Source: Anseranas semipalmata
Lineage: Eukaryota; Chordata; Aves; Anseriformes; Anseranatidae
Length of the DNA: 64,000 nucleotides
NCBI GenBank assembly: GCA_013399115.1
Contig: VXAA01004383.1
Location: 248,001 to 312,000, forward strand
Direction: 5' to 3'
The translations under genes and the position numbers were made by a program. The notes under the pieces are model-generated. The model saw only the letters and a list, made by a program, of their open reading frames with translations, made no database searches and was not told where the DNA came from. Within the stretch, counting starts at the first letter, position 1; each line of letters begins with the position of its first letter. Below are positions 27,101 through 40,910 of the stretch, piece after piece.

Positions 27101-30100
27101 TTGTAGTTAAATGATTGAGAGTAGTTTATCCACTTTTCAAAAGGCAGAAGGATACAGAAGTTGCAAGCCTGCAGAGAAGAAACACAACAGAGAAGCAGTG
27201 CTTATCTCAGCATTTTGTTTGTTTGTTCTAAAGGTTTGCTGCCGATTTTCTTCCTGGGGGGGGGAACAATTTTTGTTCACAATTTCAGTGCAAAATTCTA
27301 TAGAAGCAGCCCATGCAAATATCTCAAGGGGAGAGAATGCTTCTGTTCTTTCAGTCAAGATCTGGAAACATTTAAACATTACACATAAATCGGGGGGAGA
27401 AAATGTTGCACAAAGCTTACAAGAAGAAACTAAAGTTTGGTTAGGTCCTAAATTCATTTGTCAACAATACTTAATGGGTTCGCAGTCATATCCCATAGAA
27501 GTATTTCACCATACACGTATGTAATTATGAAATTAGTACACAGCAGTCCTTTTTCAAGAATGGTCTATTTAACACACCACACTTCTCTTTCATCACTCTG
27601 TCTACTGAGTGACAGTGCAGATTCCCACTACTTCTGCTCAGTCAGATCATCTACAGCAAGACTCTAATATAAAACTCATCGGGGGAGAGTGAAGTGTGAG
27701 AGCACACTGACAGCAGTCAATTTCTAATTCAAGCACAGTTTGAGTGCTCCAGCTTGGAGATTTGAATTTTTAATTTCACCAAGAGAGCGGGCTCCAAATT
27801 AAGCATCTGATGCACAGTCAGTCTGAAAGCAGAATTGAGTTTACTGAAATAGAAAGTAATTTTCTCTCAACAGCTCAGTAGTGATCACATATAATGAAAA
27901 TAAAACAACATGGCAGTTCCTATATTGCCAAGGGTGGGGAGTCAGTATGTTTTTAACTTTACAATTTAATATCAAAATCCCAGGACAAATGCTCCTCCTT
28001 TGCCCACTGTAGGAAGTTTACCTCACAGCCCCAGTCAGGCTGTCACGATGCGATGGCAATGCTGCCTAAACAACAACGAAGAAGGAAAGAAGTTTCAGGC
28101 ATCAGGAAGGCTGAGCAACAACCCCGCACAGACAGCACAGCACCTCAGGATGCAGCTCAAATACAAGATGCTGCAAAAGCCAACCACATACACAAACCGC
28201 AGTAACAGCAACGCACGGGACACAGAGCCTGTCTGCAGCGTGAGGCACACAAACAAGCAGCGCTGTTCCTTCTCCCCGTGCTCGCCAAAAGAAAATCTCA
28301 GGGCATTGCACAAACCCCTGTGACTCTTTAAGCACAGAAATTTTGTGGGAGCACAAGTATCCTCTCCTCTTTGCAGAATGACTGCGCGGATTGTGCTTTT
28401 GCTAGCTGACAAGAGATTGCCACTCTGAGGGGCAAGATGAAGATTCTCATCTGAACCCACCAGGTACAGACTGCAACGCTGCTCTCCTATCCTCCACAGC
28501 TACACAGCCGACTTCAGTTAATGCAAGTCCTTGCTAAAGGCCAGCAGGTTACTCAGCATCATTGGTTTTCAGATGTTAGAAGCCAGCAAGAGGTCAGCCT
28601 TCGTGCTCTGGCAGGACGAGCGTGGGTTCCCCGAGAGACCTACGCTGGTAAGCGAGGATGCACGCAATATCCCTTTTGAGGGCTTCCGCGAGGATACGGC
28701 TTGACCTTTACAACCCTTACCTGAGGCTGCAGACAGACAAAATGGAAGTTGGAAGCTTGCTTTATTGGGACTGAGAACACAGAAGGGAAGACAGTGGCTA
28801 TATCCTGTTCCTCTAGCATGGAAGAGAAAAGTAGATGGCTCAGGTGAGATTCTGAGATCATTTTACAAACATGCCATGGAAGTACTCTAGCTAATATTGC
28901 TGAAGCTGCAACAGAATACTAACCACAGGCATGCAACACACAGCTAAGAAATCACGGCTCCTTCTGAATAAGGTGAGACAGAAGTCACTCTGCCTTAAGT
29001 CAGGTATCTCAAAAAAAAAGAAAAAAAAAAAAAAAATTTCAGGAAAGAGTATTGTTTCTCTCTATAAGGTAACTGCACTGAATTACAGAAAAAATGATGC
29101 CTCTGACAATGTACAACTGACCTGTGTTGCTGTTCCTGTGATATCAACAGCAGTTCACATTTAAGGAAGTGAATTGTAACACAGAGAAAAAGAGGAGAGA
29201 AAAAGCAGTACACCACCAAAAAAGCCACATCAAAAACACGAAAAGCAGTCAAAGCTCTGTGTAGCAATAAGTACAACGTTCAGACACCACCACAGCTGTC
29301 TATTACCAAGTCCCTCTTTCGTTTAGCCAAACATGTTCCAACATGCATTTTCTAGCACCAAGCCTGTATTTCCCAGACAAGTAGAGAGCAACCTCTCCTT
29401 GGTGGTACCCAACAGCCATACCACAAAGCCATGACCGAGTCTGAATGTAGATGTTTTTCACCATTTCTGTCAAAAGCAAGAGGGACATTTTTTAGCAGAT
29501 GTGCCAGTACAGAGCTACGATGGCAGTCAATGTGGAGGTTCAGAAGACCTCAAGAAAGGGCAGAAGGGTGCATGCACACAAAGAAGGCACCCCACAATGT
29601 AGGAAGACTGCCTTGGCAAAAGGACTTCTGCAGAAACAACACACACACAACCTGCATGACTGCTTACTCGGGAAAGCCACCTCTGGTCATGAGCAGAGAG
29701 CTACCCCATGCGTGTCACACCACGGCCACAGGCTAAAGATTCTCAGCAGAACTGAAATCCTCTCTTCACACAAATTCAGAAGTCATGACCACTAGAAGCA
29801 AACGAGGATCGGTAGATACAGGCAAGTGGCACTCAGCCCGACCCCATGCTGAGGGAAGACGTAATCGACACTGACAGCTCCACTCCGATTCTTTCACTCG
29901 TTTTGCTTCCATCCTACTCTACAGTTGAACCAGAAACCTTCCCAAACCTGCATCTCTGACCTAACTCTGCATAGGTCACACTTGCACACCATACAACCCA
30001 GGGTGATAACCCTCCACAAAGCTCCCAAGCCACGTTCAGAGACACAAAGAGACACTCTCCTTCCCTACATCACTTCTCAATACCAATTCTTTGGTCCTTT

Positions 30101-31800
30101 CCAGTTTCTCCTTTCTATGCCGACCCCCACATGCACGGTCTCCCTAACAGCATGCCCCTCACAACAGGGAACAAGCACATCTCAACTTATCTCCAAAAAT
30201 CCTCCTTGCGTGAGCTTTCAGCTCCTCCACACCACTCCATCCCTTTCCAGGTGAAGAGCCTTCCTGCTTCCCACTCCCCATCAGCATGGCTAAGAAGTTT
30301 CTAGGCTTCCCCAAGTCCATTTAAAAGGAGCCCAACCCCACTTCAGCTGTGTCCACTGATTTCATTGCTTGCCCCCAGGTGCACAGCCTTCTGGCTACGA
30401 GGACTTCAGCCAGTCCTAAGGGCTCCTGTTACCTCTTTCACAGCACAGATATTTTGTGTGAGCATATAAACTAAATCCCATTTTAAAGGCACACTGGCTC
30501 CATTCATCCCTTTTGAGATCAACTCAATGAAAACCCTACTCTAAGAGCTTCTTTCCCGAGACAGTAAATCGCTGCTATTCACGTCTAGGAAATCAAGACA
30601 ATTACTGGCCACAATTTACTCCAACAGTCTCCCTGAGCTAACGTGTATTAGCCATATATAGGCTGCATTTATTAACATACACCAGTGTTCAACAAAACCA
30701 CAGATTTTTGCCAGTATTTTTTTTTTAAATCATTTCTATCACATGTTATTTGTAATTCCTTCCTTAAGTATTCCTACTTAACCACAAGGCTACAGGATCT
30801 GCCACCTTTCATTGAACCCTACCCGTCTGCTCCTATTATCCAAGTAAGTTAAAGAACAGTATTTATCTCCAAAGAAATCATGCCCTTTCATGAGATAGTT
30901 TGCAGATGTTTCTTGGGCACCAAGGGCTCTGTGTGATACTGTAACGAAACAAAGTCTTAAGTAAAATACTGCAAATTAAAAAATGGGAGGTAAACACAAA
31001 AATCAGACTGACCCTTGAAAAATATCCTCTACATAAAAGGAAGATTGTCTTCAATAAGCTAATGAAACAGTTTTTCTGTTCAATATATTCTCGATTCAGC
31101 TTAGCATAAAAGTGCTGATTGTACCATATGGTGCTAAACACACACCTGAAAAGATCTTGGGTATCAAAATGCTTGGCAGAAAAAAAAACAAAAAACTTTG
31201 AGTGCCATTCAAATAGTCTTCTAGAATTAATATAGATCATGAATGTAACTATTTCCAGTAAACTCAAGAAAATTTATTACAGGCTTTAGAAAACCTGAAT
31301 GCAGAGCCTAGGTTTGGTGGGGTCCTCTGCAAGGGAACTCGCAGTGTCCATCCTGTCAGCTGTGAGAGCAAGGAAAGTGAAGCATTTCAAGAGATATCTG
31401 ATCTCCTCAGTCCTGAGGTACAGCAGTAATCTGAAGCATTAGTTTGTGGTTAAAACAGACCATGCAGGAAGTTAATTGACTTACCCAAGTCACAACGCAT
31501 GCCCAAGACAGAGCTAATGACTTACACAGGACTCCTGAAAGACCTGGGGCGGGGGGGACACGGGGGACACTTTCACTATAAAAATACACCTAAGGCTTTG
31601 CACCTTTAAAACCGCTGTCTTTATTGAAAAGATCGGAGATTTGAAAAGCAACATTTAGACGGAATCTGAATATTCTCAAAACTATCAAACCTTGAATTCA
31701 TGGGTCTCCCTGAGGCTGATAATGTTATTTTATGCCCAGTCTGTACAGTGAAGTTTCATTGGAAACTTCAGGTTTAACTTAAATTTTCACCACAAATTTG

Positions 31801-31824
31801 AAAAAAAATATATATATATATATA
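31801..31824. repeat. A run followed by (TA)n
   Basis: Eight or more A are followed by about eight TA units. Confidence 0.95.
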
Positions 31825-32481
31825 AACATCATATTTAAATGACTCCTTAACTTATCTATAATACTATCTGAGCCTGCCTACATTTTTGTACTCCAAACTT
31901 AAGAAGTCTATACTAATCCACAGATCTGACACAGGAAAGCTTATTTACAAAATATCATTGTGACATAAGGCCAGAAAGACAGTTTATTGGAAGAAGAGGT
32001 TCACTGACTGGCTCCTTTAATTCCTGAGTGAAACGGTGCTACTTTTAAGCCAGTAGCCTTTTAAGTCCTCTGCTGACTAGGTAAAAGACAACTCAAAGCA
32101 TTTTGAAGTGACTGCAAGAGCTCCACAACCTAAAAATCATCCTCTCCCTCCGACCCTCAGTGAGCAGGAACATCTAGCATGAACAGCCTTACAAAAACAA
32201 AGAGGTGCCAATAAGACTGTGAGAGGTACTGAGAAGATACATGGATTTTCATTCCTGTACAATAAAAGTGTCACAGTGCATTACTGTACAAAAACATACA
32301 AAAGGTCTGAAACTTAAATTACCTTAAAGTCTGAGTCATAAGCAAGGGCTTCTGTATCAGAGAAAATCATGAAGATGGAACCAAGGACATCTTTAAGGTT
32401 AGAATGCCCTCTTTGGGTATAAAGATATATTTGCAGCAAGTTTCAGCAAACACAGCGGCTATTTTATGCTACAGGAAGGAA

Positions 32482-32683
32482 AGTAAATAAACTTCTTCAC
32501 CCCGAGGGCAGTCGAGCAGTGGAGCAGGCTGCCGAGAGAGGCTGTGCAGCCCTTGGAGGCTTCCAGGGCCCCACAGGACAAAGCTGGGAGCAATCTGCTC
32601 TGGCCTCAGCCAGCCCTGCTTCGAGCAGGGAGTTGGACCAGAGACCTGCTGAGTCCCTTCCAGCCCAAACTATCCCTTGATAT
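32482..32683 (+). mobile_element. CR1 LINE, 3' end fragment (sense)
   Basis: The run from CTTCTTCACCCCGAGGGCAG through GGAGCAGGCTGCC, TTGGAGGCTTCCAGG, GGAGTTGGACCAGA and CCCTTCCAGCCCAAACTATC follows the last 200 bases of CR1 in sense orientation (end of the reverse-transcriptase frame and 3' UTR). The usual ATTCTATG tail is diverged or missing. Confidence 0.85.
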
Positions 32684-33285
32684 ATCCCAGCTTTAACTAC
32701 AAGTCTTGGGATTTGCGGTATTCCACTGCGTTATCTATACTCACATTAGCTCAAGCATATCATCTGTGACAAAGCATGCAATTCAGAAAGAAAGCAATTT
32801 ATCCGATTTAACTTCACAAAGGAGTCACGAGGAAGTTAGTAAACAATAGCTTCACCACATCCCGGAAGATGGAAACAGCTGGCTTTCTATGAACAAAATT
32901 AAGAATAAAGTTGAATACTTGATATAAATGGGTTCTCGACCAGCTTTTAAGCATTCAACACACACACACAGAAATCACAAGCTTCAATGATAGCCAGTGC
33001 CTTAAGCAAGACAGACACAATAAGGCATAATAACATTAAAAACTCCTATTGTTCCACAGCAGCAGACCTTTAGTAGTTAGCTGGTGATTAAACGATGCTC
33101 ATGAGCACCGCTTAAATGTCACTTTGATCTACTGCAGTTATTTCACAAAATGTTTATTACCAAGGCTTCTTTTATTGGCTGTACAAACATTTGAAAGCAT
33201 TCCTCTCAAGGTATTATTCAGTTCGCTATATTAAAAATTATTTTGATACCTTTTCTTAGGCCACTTTCCAATTGGAGGACAAGAG

Positions 33286-33300
33286 GGGGCCATCTGCTAG
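33286..33300 (-). promoter_or_regulatory. Weak CTCF-like motif
   Basis: On the minus strand CTAGCAGATGGCCCC matches the CTCF core with about two mismatches. Alone it is weak evidence. Confidence 0.25.
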
Positions 33301-33375
33301 ACTGTAACTCTCTGAAGACACTTGCCTTTCAAAAACATAATCCCTGAAATGGTGCCATGGGCATTACACACACAT

Positions 33376-33410
33376 TAAAAATAAAAATAAAATAAAATAA
33401 ATAAAAAAAG
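33376..33410 (+). repeat. A-rich (AAATA/AAAATA)n simple repeat
   Basis: Repeated AAAATA and AAATA units span about 35 bases. Confidence 0.95.
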
Positions 33411-36400
33411 GAAATCTAGCCCCCTCTGAACAGCTGCAACAAGACTTGCCTCTCACATAAACTGCCTGGCAAAAGGAGGAGGACGACCATCCAGGGAACA
33501 CCGCCTCTACCCTATCCAGCCCACAAAGTCTAATTACGATGCGGGCATGGAAAAAGGCAAACCTGAATCCTCTGCCACACAACAGTAACCAGGCAGCCAT
33601 AACCAATGCCATGGATGTACATGGCCTATGTAACTGAGTGCACAAACACTCGGTTATTTCTGTATCTCCTTTTCTTGGTTTTATTCCTCCTTGGTTTTCT
33701 CCCTTTACTTCTTGGTTTTCCAGGGCTGGTCTCTTTCTTCTTACACTACTGCTCAGTGTTGGTGTTTATGACACGTACATAGGCTGCTACACAACATTCC
33801 TCAGAACAGCCTTAAGCTGTCCTCTGTACTGTCTTTACCTGGCCCTTTTTTCTTTTTTCCTATTATAATTATCATTATTCCCTACTTAGCTCTCTGCATT
33901 TTAATCCTCTTTTTAAAGCTTTTCTGGTATTTTATACCATTGTTTTCAAGTCATTAGAGACCACTTTTAGACAGCCGAGACGCAGAACAACTGTTCCAAA
34001 GCAGAGACCTGGAAGACAGACAGCAACCCCATGTACTTCTCATACGGCCTGCACTGCCAGTCATACTGGCTTTTCAGTATTAAAACCACAGCCACTCTAA
34101 ATTTGCTATGGCCACAGACTTCCAGCTTAACACCTAGGCAAAGCACACAGAGCTTCACTTAGACCTGGCAACACAGAAAGCAGTAACATAAATGAGCGTG
34201 TGCAGGCCCAGCTGAAAGGTTCGGGGCCTCATTAAGAACTTCAGTGCCACCCCAAGCTCACCAGAAACGTAGCAAAAATGCTGCTACGCACCACTATCGC
34301 TAGTTAGAGCAACAATAAATTATTTTAAAATGATATTAAATTAATTCAGAAAGTGAGTGGCATCAATCTACACAGCCTATACAACTCAGCTACGATGAAA
34401 AATCTTACCAGCCATTCTCTGTGGGATAAACAAAAGGCATTGACAAGAACAGGGCACGCCAGCACATTTCACAAAGAGTGATGAGAAGTCCTATAGGTCG
34501 TCCTTTCCAGAAGGGTAACACTGCTTATTAACCCACAGTCCTACCACATACAGGAAAAAGCAGTAACGAACATACTTCTGAAAAACTAAGCATTGTAACT
34601 GTACTAAAGACACACAGAGGACACCTCTCAGCTAATATGAAATGGTTTTTAACTCGGCCTTGGAGCAGACAATCTCACGGAAAATTCTGCCACTGACAAG
34701 AGCGGGTAGCGCAATCAGGAACATTCCCTATCTGCTAAAAGAGCAAATACCCAATAATAGTGCTCACTGCGTACAACACGAGAACTGGGAGCTGGGCTTT
34801 TATTACCGTACAGCAACCTGAGACCACCCAATGAGGAAGATATTTCCCCCCCATCTTCATTTGCCCAGGAAGCCAACAAACAGCCTTTCACACTGCTCAT
34901 TAACTGGAGCAGCCCTTCTCACAGCCACAGCTATCCAAGGCTCAGGCAGACCACAAACATGCGAATACTACAGCAGCTGGCTTGCCACAACCACGTTCAG
35001 ATTTCCCAGGGAAAGGAAACGCAATACCTGTCGATAATTAACTAGTTTGACACGAAGGAGCAAAACCGCACTGAGGAACAGCTGCGCTGGTGCTGCGCCC
35101 CATGCACGGCAGCCAGGAGTTTCTCACGCAGTTTCAACAAGGGTCTCTCAAGATTTTCACAGCTCTAAGCAAAGAAAGCTGTACTGCTGTCCTAACCAAG
35201 GGCTCTGGCAGGACAGGAGCAAAGCTTCAGCGCAGTGCTGCCCCGAGCAGCAGCAGCATAGCCTGGGACTGCCCAGGGTGTCCGAGAGCATCTCATGCCC
35301 CAGACGCTCCCCACCAATGCTGATGCACACACACGCACCTCCTCCTTGTCGCTCCCAATGGGGGCATGGCAACCACAGAGATGTTAAAATTAAGGAAGTC
35401 TAGTTACAGCAACATAAAACACCATTAAACTCGGCAGATGTCTGCCCCGCTCTCCTGAGGTTGGTGTGCCTATCGCTCTTTCAGGAGAGGCGCAAGGATC
35501 ACACGTCCGTGGCTCAGCTCCCACTGATCACAGCCTGAGGAATTAGAGCAGACACCCAGAGGGTGATGCATTGCTCTGTGAGCAGGAACAGTCAAGCCCC
35601 AGCTCTGGCAAATGGCTGTGCAACCCACGCTCCCACATCACCTGGGTCTCCACGGGCTTTTTGCAACAGGAAGCACCTGGACCTCTGTCCAGTGCGTGAA
35701 ATTCAATCTCACCGCTGCCTCAGTAACAGTCCATAGCCAAAACCCTAACAGAGAAGGGAAAGCTCTGGTCCCCAAAGCTATGCTTGCCAACAACAGGAGA
35801 AAACAAGGCATTCCTGATATCGTCAGCTGAGCCCTCACAACCAATGTCAGATATTTTACAGGGCTGAGACTGCCTGGACTTACCACACCAGAGAGATTCA
35901 GTGATAAGTGCTCCCTGGAGTCTCGGGATGTTTTAGTGAAATAATATATTTGTGTGTAGGAAGGGGAACAACCAGACCATAAGAAGTAGACAGCTACAAT
36001 CTAAGAAAAAAAAAAAATACAGCTATAACCATTTGGCCTTGCAACTGGTTTCCACCAGCACCATTCCAGGTGCCTGCGTATCTGCAGTAGTGACAATCCA
36101 TAAAGCTAGGTTGATGTACCAGCAGAAAGGATACTTACTAACATATCATTTAAGATGGGTAACAAAATACTTTTAGTATCCCACTAAACAGCAAGGAAGC
36201 AGCTTACTAGGAGGAAAAAATACTGTCCCTCCCCTTCCCAAGCTCTCTAGAGACCTTACAGTTTTCCAAACACAAAACAAAAAGACCCTAAGAATGGGCT
36301 CCTTCAGTGCTCAAAACACACTTATCAGGCCCAAACGCATGACTGCCAATAAATTCAAAAGTGGGGCCATCTAGGTGGGCTGAACTGGGGACTACTCTGC

Positions 36401-39400
36401 TCACCCCATCCATCAGCAAAGTGAAGAAGCCAATGCCAAACTTCATTACGTACAGGCACATTGAAAACATCCCTACCATTTGATTCTACTTTTCCATTAA
36501 TATTCTTATACAAACTTTAGCAAGGTGTTGAAAAGCTACACCAATGCCACACGCCTCTTCTCATGCCGGTACGGAGGCGTGCAAAACAGTTCAGAAGATC
36601 TAATTATACCAACTCCCATTTCCTGTCTTGCCCATACAGAGTAACCCTTTCATTCTCACTCACTTTTACAATACTCACCACCAGCCTCTTGCCTTTCCAC
36701 TCCACAGGTTGCCTCACAGTTGCTCCACCAAGAGATTCTCCTCTGTAACGTTTCCCTGCCCTGCTGCCCTCTCACCCCAGCAAAAGGAGCCTCCCAGCCA
36801 GAGCCCCCTAAATCCCTCCACGCAGCCAGTTCTGCCGCTACGGAGGACACGGAAGGCGGAGGGGAATTTCACGTACATCACATTCACTCTACTTCTAGTT
36901 TCAAGTATCCACTTCTCCAACGCAGTTCTTTCACGTGAAGATTTTATCATCCGAGTGTATATATACACACCTTCTTTCACAAATTACTGTTACATTTGCA
37001 GTTTTAACTTGGGTGCTGTTTAATCTCATCTATAAATACAGGTAATGCACATACCTTTGAAATGAAGTGAGCTAGCTAAGCACTATTAAGAAAATGCATT
37101 TTCCACTTTCCAGCCCTAATTCTGAGTACACAGCTGTTTATGTAGTAAATATTTTTTCAATGTAAAATCTAAATGTTTTTACACTTGGTGTTCACAGGTG
37201 TTGTTACAAATAAACATATTGAGAGAAGGCAAAAAGAGCAGACTAACTAGATAACCTACTCTGACATCAGGGTCACACAACAAACAAACTTATTTGTAAA
37301 ACAGCAAGAAAGGAAGGAAAGGGAGGAGGGAGTGGGAAAGAATAGAAAGCACCACCAATCATACTCATTAGGCAACAGGGTCCCTGTTAGTAATTTATCA
37401 TATAGGGATAATAAGAGATGTGTGTGTTGGAAGGAAGCAGGGCTGTTAAATGAAGGAGGGTGTGAAATAGAGACTGCAGCATTGTACCGTATGCAGATGT
37501 GATACATCATACAAAGGGGAGACAGAATCCAAATTCTGCGTGCCCCAAAGGAATCACACTGAACAAAGAAACCCTACTTCAGGCATGCACATGATCTCAC
37601 TGCTCTGTCTGCAGACTTTAGATTAGTCATTAAGCCACTTTACATTCACAGCATCAATAAATAGGGAAATAACTCCACATCAATAGCTAATTCAATTTTT
37701 ATACGGCAAACTCACGTTTAACAAACAAAGTATGGCAATAGCTGACCTCAGCTTCCACGGCATCAATAGCTACCAGGCTCAGTAAAGAAACATCCCTCCC
37801 TGAAAGCACATTTCAGGTGAGCAGTTAATGGAATCTGTGCCTATATGCTAAAAGAGGGAAAAAAAATTGAAATGGACTGTTAAATAGTTAACATTACACA
37901 GAATTAAGTAAACACCTCCAAATAAGGATACCACAGTACTTAACATAGGCACAGTAGCCTTTGTTCAGTGCCAGAGGGCCAATTTTTTCCACGTGTGACT
38001 GCTGATTTACAAAGGACACATTCATCCCTCATACATAAGGGTTTTACAGCAGTTTTCCTTCAAGAATATTGAATAGTATTACAACATACCCTGGGCTCAA
38101 TCCTAATCTAAGTGACACAGCATGAAAGGGCTGCTCTCTGGAAAGAGACACAACATGCTAAGGATGAACTTGGAAATCACTATGGCAACTCCACAGGTTC
38201 CTCTCTGTTTACCTTTAAGCCTGATACTCCAAAGGTGGTATGAAAACCTGTTTTCACAGGAGTTGTTAATATGTATTACGTCCAAAACCAGGAAAGGCTG
38301 CAGACTGTCTCCACTCAATTAGGAAGAACGTTTGCTCAAGGAAACCAAAAGCTGAAATGAAAAAATCATAACTCCTGATGAGCGCCCAGGAGGTGTTACA
38401 CACTCCAGCAGATCTCATTTGAAAGGTCAGGTAGTTCAGTAGCTGTAGGAGGCCCAAGTTATGGTGAGCAAAAAAAAAAAACCTAACCAAGTGTGCCTAA
38501 TTTGTGAGCAAAGTCAGAATTAACCTTTAGGGTTCTTTGCTTTTGTGAGTACAAAACATTGTTTGCAGTGCTTTCTGTCTTTCTGTTCCTTACAATTAAT
38601 TTATACTGGTGCTAATAAATCCTCTTTTCTTACATGACCCCACCACAATTCCAGAAGCAGCAGCTTAGGCCCAAACTTTTGACTTCATTTTACTGAAGAG
38701 AACAAAGGCTGATTTATAGGAATTTAAAGAGGGAGGAAGCCAGCAGCAATACAGGACTTGCCTGTGACCACACTTATGCTGCTGCGTAAGTCAGTAGTGC
38801 AGTGTATGAGAACAGGCTATTTTCACTGCCCAATCTCAAAGAACTATATAGGAAATTGAAAACTTTGATAGTACAAGCACTGGGAAGTAAGAAAAAACAC
38901 GTAGACAGACACAGTCTTAATCTCAAATGTACAAAACATCGTGGGGTTCATTCACATTCCCTCGCCCCACATTTTAGGGTACCACAAACTTCTAAACTCA
39001 ACTATTTTTCTTTTTAAACCACATATTTAATTTAAACATCCCTTCTTCTCAGTTTCATAAGTGCCTAAAAACCCTATCAACAGGAAAAAATCTGCTAGAA
39101 CTTCAACTGTAAAACCACTATCAATCTCTTCCTAGAAGAAACCACAACTTTAACTCCAGCCATAAGATGGGGGAGTACCAATACAACGTAATTAAAGGGA
39201 CTTACTATTTAAACAACGTGGAGGTTTTAATAAAGTAGAACTCCCATTTTTGAGTTACTGTAAGGTCAATTGCCAATTAGCAAGTAAATGAACAAATATA
39301 AAAGGACAAAAACAGAGATAATGCATCACAAGGTACTTTCCTCACTTTGTTGAAAAATCTAATTCACTTTTAATTACTGGCAGTGCCTTCTGGAATATGT

Positions 39401-40013
39401 TCTGTAGTACATTTTGCAAAAGCCTTTATAATGAAGGCACTTCACTGCAGAGCTCTTAAATCACTATTCAGAAGCATAGCAAAAAGTTACTCAACCACTT
39501 GTACACAAAGATTAGTGTGGATTACCAAAACATGAATGAGCTGCTTTCTATTGAAACGTCGGCAAGGACAACCAAAGTGTTTGCAGAAAGTTTTGCTAGG
39601 CTAACGGCACTTGGAGAACAACATATCCAAAAAAACGGAAAGGCAGCTGACACACCCGACGAGCGATCTGCCTTTCTTCCTGAAGTCTCCTGAGAAAGGT
39701 GAACTGTTTTTTCCAAAACTTCCCCACGGCCCCAGCCCTTCACCAGCAGCGGTGTCAGTAACGCGGGCAGCCCTTGCTCAGTCTGACAGCTTTCTGATGG
39801 CTGCTGGAACGAGGGAGGAGACGAAGAGAGGCTCACCTACGCTAACAGCCACAGTGTTTTAACACTCGGTAACTCACACAAGCATAGACACGTGAACTTG
39901 GCGTCTCTGTTAAGATGGCAGTTTCCTTTTTTGTCCTTTAAAGCGAGTTCGGACATACGAGACTGTTGACTTCTCAGAGTACAGTTACTTCCCTCTTTAC
40001 AGTCAGTTAGTTA

Positions 40014-40078
40014 AATATATATATATTTAACACATATATATAAATTTAACACATATATATATACATACACACACATTT
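40014..40078. repeat. AT-rich tandem/simple repeat
   Basis: Alternating TA stretches are separated by TTTAACACA, giving about three imperfect copies of TTTAACACATATATATA, then a short CA run. It lies about 120 bases left of the CpG island. Confidence 0.9.
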
Positions 40079-40189
40079 TTGTAGTTACATAACTCCTTCC
40101 CCATTAGCAGAGGTAAAATTATGGGATTTTTTGAGTTTAAAAAAGTTACTTCAGTGTTATCACAAAGTTTCCTAGGCAACGCTTACCGT

Positions 40190-40910
40190 GCTAACCCTCT
40201 CTGTGGAACAAATGCTAAAATCACCGGGGACTAAAAAATCAGAAAGCAGAACTGACTTGAAGCGGAGATGCGAGAGAGGAGCACTTCTATCCCACAGCCC
40301 CGAACCCTGCCGAACCCAGCGCAGCTACCCGCATCAAGCATCCCCAGCCACTCCGTCTTTCCTCCCGGCCGACGNNNNNNNNNNNNNNNNNNNNNNNNNN
40401 NNNNNNNNNNNNNNNNNNNNNNNNNNNNNNNNNNNNNNNNNNNNNNNNNNNNNNNNNNNNNNNNNNNNNNNNNNNNNNNNNNNNNNNNNNNNNNNNNNNN
40501 NNNNNNNNNNNNNNNNNNNNNNNNNNNNNNNNNNNNNNNNNNNNNNNNNNNNNNNNNNNNNNNNNNNNNNNNNNNNNNNNNNNNNNNNNNNNNNNNNNNN
40601 NNNNNNNNNNNNNNNNNNNNNNNNNNNNNNNNNNNNNNNNNNNNNNNNNNNNNNNNNNNNNNNNNNNNNNNNNNNNNNNNNNNNNNNNNNNCCCCGCGGC
40701 GGCCGGGGCAGGGCTGCAGGCCGCGGCCCCCGTGCAGCGGCCCGTGCGTTCCCCCAGGCCTGCACGGCATCGGCGTTACGAATTGTTTTCAGAGTTAGCC
40801 GTGCTGTACATTGCTTTAGGCTTACAGCCATCGTGTGACTGTTCACGAGCCCGACTCTGTCTCTGCATTGTGTCACATACTTGCTGAATTCAGCAAGGCG
40901 CGCGTACAGT
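40190..40910. promoter_or_regulatory. CpG island interrupted by an assembly gap
   Basis: Both flanks of the gap are rich in CpG: about a dozen in 40190-40374 and about fourteen in 40692-40790, with GCGCGC again near 40900. Surrounding DNA is AT-rich. This marks a likely promoter. On the minus strand it could be a DISC1 start or upstream alternative first exon; it could also serve a non-coding transcript. A minus-strand ATG at 40768-40770 opens a GC-rich frame (MPCRPGGTHGP) that runs into the gap. Confidence 0.65.
40375..40691. other. Assembly gap (317 N)
   Basis: This is an unbroken run of N with very GC-rich sequence on both sides, typical of GC-rich promoter sequence lost from avian assemblies. 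The true length is unknown. Any open frame drawn through it is an artefact. Confidence 1.

Larger units (their letters stand above)
24190..40190. other. Non-coding stretch upstream of candidate DISC1 exon 1
   Basis: These 16 kb contain no open frame with recognisable protein similarity. One CR1 3' end (32482-32683) and simple repeats (31801-31824, 33376-33410, 40014-40078) are present. The stretch is DISC1 intron 1 or its 5' flank, depending on which CpG island holds the first exon. C-rich patches near 26.7-27.0 kb and 34.9-35.8 kb give longish open frames without any family resemblance. Confidence 0.6.

Noticed and set aside
26493..27114. Three overlapping plus-strand frames of 123-176 residues
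   Set aside because: They overlap in different frames, lie in a C-rich patch and resemble no known protein. No splice or start context supports them.
40188..40876. Four open frames of about 180-216 residues crossing 40375-40691
   Set aside because: Most of each frame is the run of N. No stop can be seen there, so the frames are artefacts of the gap.
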